Origin: Frankiaceae bacterium
GTDB lineage: Bacteria; Actinomycetota; Actinomycetes; Frankiales; Frankiaceae
Length of the DNA stretch: 8,163 nt
Direction: 5' to 3'
Assembly (NCBI GenBank): GCA_030840885.1
Contig: JAVEDQ010000026.1
Coordinates: forward strand, 1-8,163
Shown: positions 1 to 6,225 of the stretch, one piece after another
How positions within the stretch are numbered: position 1 is the stretch's first letter
Layout: each line of letters opens with the position of its first letter
Notes under the pieces: model-generated
Seen by the model: only the letters and a program-made list of their open reading frames with translations
What the model was told of the DNA's origin: nothing
Databases searched by the model: none
Made by a program: the position numbers and the translations under genes

Positions 1-351
1 ATCATCATGATGGTGGCCGGCTTCTTCCAGGGCATCGCCGGACTGACAGCGTTGTTCCGCGACCAGTACTTCCTCGTTCGGCCCAGCGGGCTCATCGTCA
101 ACGTCGACTACACGGCCTGGGGCTGGACCCACCTCGCGATCGGCGTGATCACCCTGGCGGCCGCCGCGGGCGTGCTGAGCGGAAACATCTTGGCGCGGAC
201 CTGGGCGATCGGGCTCGTGATGATCAGCGCCGTGGTGAACCTCGCGTTCCTCGCGGCCTACCCGGTCTGGTCGGTCATGCTGATCACGCTGGACGTCCTG
301 GTGATCTGGGCGCTCGCCGTGCACGGCAAGGAAATGCGGACCGAGCGCTGA
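1..351 (+). CDS. DUF7144-like integral membrane protein (5' end cut by window edge)
   Basis: Small integral membrane protein of unknown function. The reading frame is open to the first base of the window. The first visible methionines (bases 7-12) lie inside what should be the first membrane helix, so the true start and roughly 15-25 residues lie upstream. Visible features: a hydrophobic stretch running into MMVAGFFQGIAGLTALF, a short loop with DQYFLV and an aromatic TAWGW motif, then three more hydrophobic segments: HLAIGVITLAAAAGVL, a central one around LVMISAVVNLAFLAAY, and WSVMLITLDVLVIWALAVHG. A four-helix topology, the F-x-x-x-Y-P-x-W element and the ending in ALxVHGxE match my memory of the actinobacterial DUF7144 family. 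That assignment is from recall, not a search. No enzymatic motif is visible. The next gene begins 22 bases downstream on the same strand, so co-transcription is likely. Confidence 0.8.
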   Translation: MIMMVAGFFQGIAGLTALFRDQYFLVRPSGLIVNVDYTAWGWTHLAIGVITLAAAAGVLSGNILARTWAIGLVMISAVVNLAFLAAYPVWSVMLITLDVLVIWALAVHGKEMRTER

Positions 352-373
352 TTCCGCCGTCGCTGCGGATCAG

Positions 374-1714
374 GTGATGACCGAGTCCCGGCGCCGGTGG
401 TTCGCTCGAGGAGCCATCGCGTCCGTGGGTGCGGCTGCCCTCGTCCTGATCTGCTTCGCCGGGCTCCGCAGTCTGACGATGCTTGTCGTCGGCTGCCTCG
501 CCGTCGCCGTGATGCTGGCCGCCGGATACGGCTTCCTGGCCCATCACGGCGCACGGCGGTGGGTGGCCGCGGTCGTCGGTGGAGTCGCCTTACTCGCCGT
601 TCCCGTGGTGTACGTCGCCGCACACCTCCTGTGGGTGGCGGCGCTCGCGCTGGGACTTCTTTTCGTCGGTCTGGCTGCCGGCGCAGCGGCACTGACGCCG
701 TCAGGAACCGCGACCGAGACCGGGACCCTGCCGACCCTCCCCACTCGACCGGCTCCGGCCGTCCGCCGGCCGTTCCTGGTGATGAACCCCTGGTCGGGCG
801 GAGGCAAGGTGGTCAGCTTCGACCTCGTGCGCGCGGCAGAGGCCCTCGGAGCCGAGGTCCATCTGTTGGGGGCAGGTCATGAGGACGTCCAGGCCCTCGC
901 CGAGGACGCGGTACGCCGGGGAGCCGATCTGCTCGGCGTCGCCGGCGGGGACGGGACGCAGGCCCTCGTCGCGGCGGTCGCCTCCGAGCACGACCTGCCG
1001 TTCCTGGTGATCCCCGCCGGAACCCGGAACCACTTCGCGCTCGACCTGGGCTTGGACCGCGTGGATCCGAGAGGCAGCCTCTCCGGCCTGACCGACAACC
1101 TCGAGGCGCGCATCGACCTGGGGTCGGTCGGCGGGCGGACGTTCGTCAACAATGCGTCCTTCGGGGCCTACGCGGAGATCGTCCAGGACCCTGCCTACCG
1201 CGACGACAAGCGCGGCACCGCGCTCCGCCTGTCCCCGCAGTTGATGACGGAGCAGCGCGGCATCCGCGAGGTCGAGGTCGACGGGAGGAAGCTCCCGCGG
1301 CCACAGGCGATCCTCGTCAGCAACGGCGCCTACGCCACGAACGACCTGGCGGGGCCGGGCCGGCGGACGAGCCTGGTCGGCGGCAAGCTCGGCTTGCTCG
1401 CGATCTCGGTGTCGTCCGCCTGGGATGCCGTGGGGTTGCTGGGCCGGTTCCGGCGGCAGTTCTCCGACCGGTCCTACGACGCAGGACTCACCCGGAGCAG
1501 CGCCGACGAGGTCGTCGTGCACGCGTACGAGCTCACCCTGCCCGTGGGGGTCGACGGCGAGGCGCTGCTTCTACCCGCGCCGGTGCGCTGCACGTTGCGA
1601 CCAGGGGCGCTGCGCGTTCGCCTGCCCCGGGACCGGCCCGGCGTACCGACCCCTCGCCCGGCGCTGGACTGGGCAGAGCTGCGGCAGCTCGCGTTCCACG
1701 CCCCGCATCGCTGA
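374..1714 (+). CDS. Diacylglycerol/sphingosine kinase-family lipid kinase with N-terminal membrane domain
   Basis: Probable ATP-dependent lipid kinase acting at the cytoplasmic membrane face. Substrate (diacylglycerol, sphingoid base or another lipid) cannot be read from sequence. Numbered from the GTG at 374 (446 aa). Residues about 14-107 contain four hydrophobic segments, then a Thr/Pro-rich linker (110-130). The DAGK catalytic domain begins at about 132: nucleotide-binding NPWSGGGK (138-145), signature GGDGT (191-195), PAGTRNHFALDLGLD (214-228), and a C-terminal VDGE (393-396) carrying the acidic residue conserved in the family. Nothing essential appears missing. The start may be GTG 374 or ATG 377; neither has a strong Shine-Dalgarno sequence (only a short AGG). 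The gene lies 22 bases after the DUF7144-like gene, and its stop is 5 bases from the stop of the convergent FGE gene. Soluble bacterial members are usually about 300 residues, so the membrane domain is an addition. Confidence 0.92.
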   Translation: MMTESRRRWFARGAIASVGAAALVLICFAGLRSLTMLVVGCLAVAVMLAAGYGFLAHHGARRWVAAVVGGVALLAVPVVYVAAHLLWVAALALGLLFVGLAAGAAALTPSGTATETGTLPTLPTRPAPAVRRPFLVMNPWSGGGKVVSFDLVRAAEALGAEVHLLGAGHEDVQALAEDAVRRGADLLGVAGGDGTQALVAAVASEHDLPFLVIPAGTRNHFALDLGLDRVDPRGSLSGLTDNLEARIDLGSVGGRTFVNNASFGAYAEIVQDPAYRDDKRGTALRLSPQLMTEQRGIREVEVDGRKLPRPQAILVSNGAYATNDLAGPGRRTSLVGGKLGLLAISVSSAWDAVGLLGRFRRQFSDRSYDAGLTRSSADEVVVHAYELTLPVGVDGEALLLPAPVRCTLRPGALRVRLPRDRPGVPTPRPALDWAELRQLAFHAPHR

Positions 1715-1725
1715 GCGACTCAGCG
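1709..1725. terminator. Hairpin spanning both stop codons of the convergent kinase and FGE genes
   Basis: Perfect inverted repeat: CGCTGAG (1709-1715), loop CGA (1716-1718), CTCAGCG (1719-1725). It contains the TGA of the lipid kinase (1712-1714) and, on the other strand, the TGA of the FGE gene (1720-1722). A 7-bp GC-rich stem at a tail-to-tail junction is a good candidate for a bidirectional terminator. There is no U-tract on either side, so if it terminates it is of the U-less type proposed for GC-rich actinobacteria, or it stabilises the 3' ends. Confidence 0.5.
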
Positions 1726-2652
1726 TACGACGTCTCTGACCATGCGAAAACCGATGTTCCCGGCAAAGCTGTCAGGGGTGTTGCCACTGCGCGCCGCGCA
1801 GCGGTAGCGCCGGCAGTACGACGCGTGGCACAGGTAGGAGCCGCCGCGCATGGCGCGCTGGCCGGGCTGCGTCGGACCGAACCGATCGGCTGTCCATTCC
1901 CAGACGTTGCCGGTCGTGTTGTGGAGGCCGTATCCGTTGGGTGGGAACGCATCGGCGGGCGCGGTGCCGGCGTAGCCGTCCGCGGCCGTGTTGTGCTCCG
2001 GGAACTTCCCCTGGAACACGTTCATCCGGTGCTTGCCGCGGGGGGTCAGGTCATCGCCCCAGGGGAAACGCTGCTGCTCGAGACCCCCGCGTGAGGCGTA
2101 CTCCCATTCCGCCTCGCTCGGGAGCCGGCCGCCGGCCCACCGGCAGTACGCCCGCGCGTCGGTCCAGGAGACGTGGACGACGGGGTGGTCGCCCCGATCG
2201 TCGATGTCGGATCCCGGCCCCTCGGGGCGGTCCCACCTCGCCCCGTGGACCTGGCGCCACCACGGGGCCGCGACCACGGCACGGGTCGGCGGCGCGTCCG
2301 GTCGCAGCAGGCCGGCGAAGACGAAGGACCAGCCCTGCTGCTCAGCGATGGTCCCGCGGCCCGTGGCGGCCACGAAGCGCGCGAACTCGGCATTCGTCAC
2401 GGTGGTAACCGCGGCCTCGAAGGCTTCGACGGAGACCCGTCGAACCGGACCCTCGTGGTCGTCGGGGTACAGCTCCTCGTCCGATCCCATCAGGAACGTC
2501 CCGGCCGGCACCTGTACCCACTCCGGCTGGACCAGCTCGACGTCGCTCCTGCCGACCGGTCGCGTCTCCTCCTGCGCGACAAGGCCGTCTGGCACGTCGA
2601 AGCCGTGCTGTTGCTTGGCCGATCCCCGAGCCGGGCTACAGCACGCGTCCAC
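1720..2652 (-). CDS. Formylglycine-generating enzyme (FGE, SUMF1-type sulfatase maturase)
   Basis: Oxygen- and copper-dependent enzyme that oxidises the cysteine of CxPxR in sulfatases to C-alpha-formylglycine, the catalytic residue of those enzymes. Positions count from the GTG at 2652 (310 aa). Fold elements in order: entry motif VPAGTFLMGSD (48-58), VTNAEFARFVAATG (85-98), HPVVHVSWTDARAYCRWAGG (156-175), RLPSEAEWEYASRGG (176-190), NVFQGKFPEHNT (211-222), FPPNGYGLHNTTGNVWEWT (236-254), and the active site RGGSYLCHASYC (269-280), then CAARSGNTPDS and NIGFR. C275 and C280 match the two catalytic, copper-binding cysteines of human SUMF1 (C336/C341), which separates this from non-catalytic relatives. 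Start: the frame extends to an ATG at 2688 with no ribosome site, whereas the GTG at 2652 has AGAGAGG six bases upstream. The N-terminus reads CCSPAR, discussed in the findings. Probable client: the arylsulfatase at the right edge. Confidence 0.93.
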   Translation of the reverse strand: MDACCSPARGSAKQQHGFDVPDGLVAQEETRPVGRSDVELVQPEWVQVPAGTFLMGSDEELYPDDHEGPVRRVSVEAFEAAVTTVTNAEFARFVAATGRGTIAEQQGWSFVFAGLLRPDAPPTRAVVAAPWWRQVHGARWDRPEGPGSDIDDRGDHPVVHVSWTDARAYCRWAGGRLPSEAEWEYASRGGLEQQRFPWGDDLTPRGKHRMNVFQGKFPEHNTAADGYAGTAPADAFPPNGYGLHNTTGNVWEWTADRFGPTQPGQRAMRGGSYLCHASYCRRYRCAARSGNTPDSFAGNIGFRMVRDVVR

Positions 2653-2658
2653 GATCAA

Positions 2659-2665
2659 CCTCTCT
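2659..2665 (-). promoter_or_regulatory. Ribosome binding site that decides the FGE start
   Basis: AGAGAGG on the minus strand, followed by six bases and a GTG at 2652-2650. The more upstream in-frame ATG (2688) is preceded by a sequence with no purine-rich site, so the GTG is preferred. Confidence 0.6.
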
Positions 2666-2774
2666 CTGATGGATCCGATATGTGGCATGCGGCGTGGCTA
2701 CTACTCGCGCCATCATCGCGGTGGCTTCCCGCCAGAGGTGGATGGAGGGCTTGCATCACCCGGCGCGGATGAGA

Positions 2775-3281
2775 TCAGCGCTCCCAGTCGTAGCGGACCG
2801 TGGTCCGGAGGAGGACATCGGAGAGCGACCTCTTGGTCGCGGTCAGCGCGCTGAGGAACAGGCCGAGCGGGATCACGACACACAGGACGGCACGCGCCAG
2901 GGCGTGGACGACGTGCAGCCGGTCGCCGTTGGCGTCCGTGACCCGGAGCGCAAGCACCCTGTCCCCGTAGGTCCGTCCGGACGTCGCCCAGCAGGCCGTG
3001 AGGTAGACCGCCAGCAAGGTCCCTTCGACGACCACCGCGACGAGCCAGTGCAGCGAGCCGAAGTGGAAGTCGCGCGGATTCCAGAGGAATCGCAGTCCGC
3101 TGTAGCCCAGGTACATGCTCACGCCCACCGTGACGACGAGAGCGAGGTCGACGCCACCGGCCAGTGAACGGCTGATCACCCCCGCTGGTTGTCCGCGATA
3201 GGGAAGAAAGGCCTCGGGAAGGGCGCGCGGGGCTGGCGGCCGTCCGCCGGCCCAGCCGTCGCTAGCGTGCGCCGACGTCAT
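2775..3281 (-). CDS. RDD family integral membrane protein
   Basis: Small polytopic membrane protein, 168 aa. A Pro/Gly-rich cytosolic N-terminus (about 1-32) leads into the RDD core. The signature Arg-Asp pair is visible as SRSLAGGVDLALVV (residues about 37-50), where the first helix begins. A second hydrophobic segment, LHWLVAVVVEGTLLAVYLTACW, follows, then the family-typical loop GRTYGDRVLALRVTDANG, a third hydrophobic segment HALARAVLCVVIPLGLFLSAL, and TKRSLSDVLLRTTVRYDW, which resembles the closing DxxxxTxV element. Some RDD proteins act in ion or small-molecule transport, but most are uncharacterised and no transport role can be assigned here. The ATG at 3281 lies inside the 3' end of the upstream repeat-protein gene (20-base overlap, different frame), with AAGGA eight bases before it, suggesting translational coupling. 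A 122-base gap separates it from the FGE gene downstream. Confidence 0.85.
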   Translation of the reverse strand: MTSAHASDGWAGGRPPAPRALPEAFLPYRGQPAGVISRSLAGGVDLALVVTVGVSMYLGYSGLRFLWNPRDFHFGSLHWLVAVVVEGTLLAVYLTACWATSGRTYGDRVLALRVTDANGDRLHVVHALARAVLCVVIPLGLFLSALTATKRSLSDVLLRTTVRYDWER

Positions 3282-4188
3282 CGAGTCCGTCCTTGCTGCC
3301 GTCGGGCGAGCTGCCGTGGTCAGGGTTGGACCTGCGCCGGCCGAGGAGCCGGTCGGTCAGTCGAGCGACCGACTCGTCCGCCTGCATGCTGCGCATGCGC
3401 ACTCCTCGGACCGCGTCGGAGCTCATCGAGCCCGTGGACCGGCGAATGATCTCCGGCAGGTCCAGGGCCTCGACCACTTCCTGCGCGATGCCGACCACGT
3501 CGACCCGCGCGATGATGGCGTCCAGGTCGAGGCGCGCCGCCACGGCGTCCAGATCGACCGCCGCCACCACCGCATCCACGTCGACCCGCTTCACGATCGG
3601 CTCGAGGTCGACCCGTTCCGCTATCGCGTCCACGTCGACCCGCGTCACGATCCGCTCGATCGGTGCGCTGTCGAACACGGCTCCGAGATCGAGCCGGCGC
3701 GCGATCGCGTCGATGTCCACGGTCCGCACCGCTGCGTCGAGGTCGATGCGCCGGACGATCCCCATCATGTCGATCGAGTCGAGCAGCTTGTCCACGATCA
3801 GCGGCACCAGGACACGCAGCAGCTCGGCCCCCGACTGCTCGACCGTGACCCGCTCGCGCCGCCCCCGCTCGGCGAGCAGTCGCAGTTGCGTCTCGGGGTG
3901 AAGCCGCTCCGGGAGGCCGGGGGGACGAAGAGCCACCGCCGCCAGCGATCCGGCCAGCGGTCGCGCCATGTTCGACACTCGATGCACGCTGCGCTCGGCG
4001 AGGCGGAACAGTCCGGCGCCGGCGCCGAGAAGGACATCCACGACGGGTGGCAGCGACTCCGGAGATGCGTCCGCGTTCGTGTCCGTCTGCTCACCCGTGG
4101 CCGTGCCCGTGGCCGCGGGAGGTGGCTCCTCCGCGGGGCGGGGCGACGGGATGTCAGCTCGGACGACGGGAATCTGCGCTGGTTCCAT
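3262..4188 (-). CDS. Conserved hypothetical protein with tandem nine-residue VDxDAxxxR repeats
   Basis: Function unknown; 308 aa from the ATG at 4188. Residues about 1-45 are Pro/Ala/Thr-rich and probably disordered. About 48-90 is a mildly hydrophobic Ala/Gly/Leu stretch without a clear membrane helix. About 96-147 is charged and probably helical (TQLRLLAERGRRER). From about 148 to 250 the protein is a run of nine-residue units of the form [VIL]-D-[VLI]-D-A-[VI]-[VA]-x-[RA], for example VDVDAIAER, VDLEPIVKR, VDLDAVAAR, LDLDAIIAR. It ends with LDLPEIIRRSTGSMSSDAVRGVRMRSM and a basic tail. I recall similar repeat-plus-STGSM proteins in other actinobacteria near or joined to RDD domains. No signal peptide or catalytic motif is seen. 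The start at 4188 has GGAGG five bases upstream. An in-frame ATG at 4251 would add 21 residues but has no comparable site. The RDD gene overlaps its end by 20 bases. Confidence 0.85.
   Translation of the reverse strand: MEPAQIPVVRADIPSPRPAEEPPPAATGTATGEQTDTNADASPESLPPVVDVLLGAGAGLFRLAERSVHRVSNMARPLAGSLAAVALRPPGLPERLHPETQLRLLAERGRRERVTVEQSGAELLRVLVPLIVDKLLDSIDMMGIVRRIDLDAAVRTVDIDAIARRLDLGAVFDSAPIERIVTRVDVDAIAERVDLEPIVKRVDVDAVVAAVDLDAVAARLDLDAIIARVDVVGIAQEVVEALDLPEIIRRSTGSMSSDAVRGVRMRSMQADESVARLTDRLLGRRRSNPDHGSSPDGSKDGLDDVGAR
3478..3639 (-). repeat. Six tandem 27-bp coding repeats (nine-residue units)
   Basis: Six uninterrupted degenerate units encode VDVDAIAER, VDLEPIVKR, VDVDAVVAA, VDLDAVAAR, LDLDAIIAR and VDVVGIAQE. 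The recurring DNA core is the minus-strand GTCGACNTGGANGC. Two further units (IDLDAAVRT, VDIDAIARR) and an irregular one lie upstream to about 3747, and a last partial unit reaches about 3439. The unit length is a multiple of three, so copy changes would keep the frame. The copies are diverged in sequence, so the array is old rather than freshly expanded. Confidence 0.85.
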
Positions 4189-4193
4189 CTCGG

Positions 4194-4198
4194 CCTCC
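4194..4198 (-). promoter_or_regulatory. Ribosome binding site that decides the repeat-protein start
   Basis: GGAGG on the minus strand, five bases before the ATG at 4188-4186. It is the strongest Shine-Dalgarno match near the 5' end of this gene and favours this start over the ATG at 4251. The 219 bases from 4189 to 4407 lie between divergent genes and must hold both promoters. I could not identify convincing -35/-10 pairs there. Confidence 0.6.
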
Positions 4199-4407
4199 GA
4201 CCGCGGCACCACGGCGACGCCGAGAACGACGGCGTGAGTGATCGACCCCATGGTCGGCGTCCCGGCGTCGGAGGCGCATCACCCGGAGTGGATGACTCGC
4301 GCGTGATCGTCCGTGGCGTCCGAGTTCATCCCTTCGGTGTGATGCCCACGCATGCAACCCGGAGGACGTTCAGCTCGTTACCGGCGCCGTACGATCAGGA
4401 GAGGGTC

Positions 4408-4641
4408 ATGACAGGACTCGAGTGGATTTTCATCGTGACATTGAGCGTGCTGTACATCGCCCTCATCTTCACCGTCGCCGTGATGACCTTCCAGAAGGGC
4501 TATGTGGCGCTGGGGATCCTCGGCATCATCGTGCCGATCCTCTGGCTGATCGGCGCGGTACTGCCCGCCAAGCGGGGGTCGGCCTACGAGGCGGGAGACC
4601 GCGCACGGAACGAGGCACTTGCCACCGGAGGTGTGCGCTAG
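4408..4641 (+). CDS. Small two-helix membrane protein, function unknown
   Basis: A 77-residue protein with no recognised catalytic motif. Two hydrophobic segments are clear: LEWIFIVTLSVLYIALIFTVAVMTF (residues about 4-28) and YVALGILGIIVPILWLIGAVLP (about 32-53). They are joined by a very short QKG turn, so the protein should form a membrane hairpin. A charged tail of about 24 residues follows (AKRGSAYEAGDRARNEA). The start is well supported: ATG at 4408 preceded by AGGAG at 4397-4401 with six bases between. The frame is open far upstream, but that part lies antisense to the repeat-protein gene and has no independent support. It is 75 bases upstream of the DUF2252 gene on the same strand, so the two may be co-transcribed. 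I recall similar small proteins in actinobacteria without an assigned function. Confidence 0.75.
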   Translation: MTGLEWIFIVTLSVLYIALIFTVAVMTFQKGYVALGILGIIVPILWLIGAVLPAKRGSAYEAGDRARNEALATGGVR

Positions 4642-4716
4642 TACTGCGCTCCAGGGCGGCAGCACTACGGCAGTGCACGACGGCATCAGCATGACAACAG
4701 CGACGGAGACAAGCGC

Positions 4717-6186
4717 ATGACGCAGGTAGCAGCGACGCCGACGATCGCGGTTCCCGCCGCGCGGATCGCGGCCGGATCGGAGGTGCCGGCGGCTCCGGAG
4801 CAGGAAACGCCACAGCAGCGGTCGGCCCGTGGCAAGCAGGTCCGCGTATCGGTTCCACGGTCGAGTCACGGCGTCTACCGCGCCTCGCCGGACCGCCGCG
4901 ATCCGGTGGAGGTGCTGGAGGAACAGTCCGCAAGCCGGGTCCCGGAACTCGTGCCGGTGCGCTACGGACGCATGGTCGAGTCGCCGTTCCGGTTCTACCG
5001 CGGGGCTGCGGCGTTGATGGCCGCGGACCTGGCGGGGACGCCGGACTCTGGGATCCGCACCCAGCTGTGCGGAGACGCCCACATGCTGAACTTCCGACTG
5101 CTGGCCTCACCCGAGCGGCATCTGCTGTTCGACATCAACGACTTCGACGAGACCTCGCCCGGACCGTGGGAGTGGGACGTCAAGCGCCTCGCCACGAGCC
5201 TCGTCATCGCGGGACGCGCGAACGGCTTCTCCGAGAAGGACCGCGAAGGCATCGTCACGGCGACCGTCCGGTCCTACCGCGAGTGGATGAACCGGCTGGC
5301 ATCCATGCGCCACCTCGACGTCTGGTACCTCCAGGCCGACATGAACCGCGTGGAGAAGGAGATGGCCCGGCACCTGAGCAAGCCGACCCGGACGCGGCTG
5401 TCGAAGTCCATGGCTTCTGCACGGGCGAAGGATTCACTGCAGGCCTTCGACAAGTTGACCGCCGTCGCCGGAGGCCGCCGGCAGATCGTCGCGGACCCGC
5501 CGCTGGTGGTGCCGCTGCACGACCTCATGCCAGGCACCGATCGACAGGTTCTCGAGCAGTGGGTGGTCGATCTGATCGCCGGCTACGGCCGTTCTCTCCG
5601 TTCCGACCACCGGCATCTGCTCGAGCAGTATCGGTTCGTCGACATGGCACGGAAGGTCGTCGGGGTCGGCAGCGTCGGCACTCGGTGCTGGATCGTGCTG
5701 TTGCTCGGCCGTGACGACTCCGACCCGCTGCTGATCCAGGTCAAGGAAGCCGGGGAGTCCGTCCTGGCTGAACACGTCGGATCCAGTGGGTACTCCAACC
5801 AGGGGGAGCGCGTCGTCGCCGGCCAGCGACTCATGCAGGCGGCGAGCGACATCTTCCTCGGCTACGAGCGGGCGGAGGGGATCGACGGGCAGACCCGCGA
5901 CTTCTACATCCGTCAGCTGCACGACTGGAAGGGCGTCGCTGTCGCCGAGCAGATGACCCGCGAGGGCATGCGCTGGTTCGGCACTCTCTCCGGAGCGACC
6001 CTCGCCCGGGCGCACGCCCGGTCCGGGGACCGCGCGGCCATCGCCGGATACCTCGGCGGGCGCGACTCCTTCGACCGCGCGGCGACGCGCTTCGCGGAGT
6101 CCTACGCCGACCAGAACGAGCGGGATCACCAGGCGCTCGTCGACGCCGTCGCCAGCGGCAGGGTCGTCGCATCGACGACGGACTGA
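4717..6186 (+). CDS. DUF2252 family protein (kinase-like motifs)
   Basis: Full-length member (489 aa) of DUF2252, an uncharacterised bacterial family common in actinobacteria. A Pro/Ala-rich N-terminus (1-38) is followed by RSSHGVY, RVPELVPVRYGRMVESPFRFYRGAA (74-98), then LCGDAHMLNF (117-126) and FDINDFDET (138-146). The last two resemble the catalytic HGDxxxxN and the metal-binding D-x-D of aminoglycoside-phosphotransferase-type kinases. Later come a Gly-rich VGVGSVGTRCW (315-325), a strand with a lysine in LLIQVKEA (338-345), VAGQRLMQAASDIFLGY (367-383) and DFYIRQLHDWKG (395-406). The Gly loop and lysine thus lie C-terminal to the catalytic-loop-like motifs. Phosphotransfer activity is inferred, not established. 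No signal peptide is seen; cytosolic. The ATG at 4717 has GGAG about ten bases upstream. The TGA stop (6184-6186) lies in an 18-bp repeat that supplies two more in-frame TGA codons. Confidence 0.92.
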   Translation: MTQVAATPTIAVPAARIAAGSEVPAAPEQETPQQRSARGKQVRVSVPRSSHGVYRASPDRRDPVEVLEEQSASRVPELVPVRYGRMVESPFRFYRGAAALMAADLAGTPDSGIRTQLCGDAHMLNFRLLASPERHLLFDINDFDETSPGPWEWDVKRLATSLVIAGRANGFSEKDREGIVTATVRSYREWMNRLASMRHLDVWYLQADMNRVEKEMARHLSKPTRTRLSKSMASARAKDSLQAFDKLTAVAGGRRQIVADPPLVVPLHDLMPGTDRQVLEQWVVDLIAGYGRSLRSDHRHLLEQYRFVDMARKVVGVGSVGTRCWIVLLLGRDDSDPLLIQVKEAGESVLAEHVGSSGYSNQGERVVAGQRLMQAASDIFLGYERAEGIDGQTRDFYIRQLHDWKGVAVAEQMTREGMRWFGTLSGATLARAHARSGDRAAIAGYLGGRDSFDRAATRFAESYADQNERDHQALVDAVASGRVVASTTD

Positions 6187-6225
6187 ACGCAGACGACGGC
6201 CTGAACGCAGACGACGGCCTGAACG
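6183..6225 (+). repeat. 18-bp tandem repeat at the DUF2252 stop codon (about 2.4 copies)
   Basis: Unit CTGAACGCAGACGACGGC occurs at 6183-6200 and identically at 6201-6218, followed by the first seven bases of a third copy (6219-6225). The bases just before (6173-6182, CGACGACGGA) look like a diverged end of an earlier unit. In the DUF2252 frame each copy carries TGA (6184, 6202, 6220), giving three consecutive in-frame stops. In the -1 frame the units read as the hexapeptide LNADDG. Identity of the two full copies indicates recent duplication. Confidence 0.9.

Noticed and set aside
701..1522. 273-codon minus-strand frame inside the lipid kinase gene
   Set aside because: Shadow of the kinase, whose catalytic motifs are complete on the plus strand. 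The antisense translation has no recognisable domain.
2653..2688. Longer start for FGE at the ATG 2688
   Set aside because: No purine-rich site upstream, and the GTG at 2652 is better placed behind AGAGAGG. The extra 12 residues do not belong to the domain.
4189..4251. Longer start for the repeat protein at the ATG 4251
   Set aside because: No ribosome site precedes it, while the ATG at 4188 has GGAGG at good spacing. It cannot be fully excluded without N-terminal data.
4390..4395. TACGAT as a -10 element for the small membrane protein
   Set aside because: It abuts the ribosome site at 4397, so a transcript starting about seven bases later would lack it. The possible -35 spacing is also short.
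3316..4407. Upstream part of a 441-codon plus-strand frame ending in the small membrane protein
   Set aside because: Its His/Asp/Arg-rich translation mirrors the nine-residue repeats on the opposite strand. Only the last 77 codons, from the ATG at 4408 with its own ribosome site, are protein-like.
4662..4676. Short inverted repeat GCACT/AGTGC before the DUF2252 gene
   Set aside because: Only a 5-bp stem, no terminator-like tail and no known riboswitch pattern. Such repeats are expected by chance.
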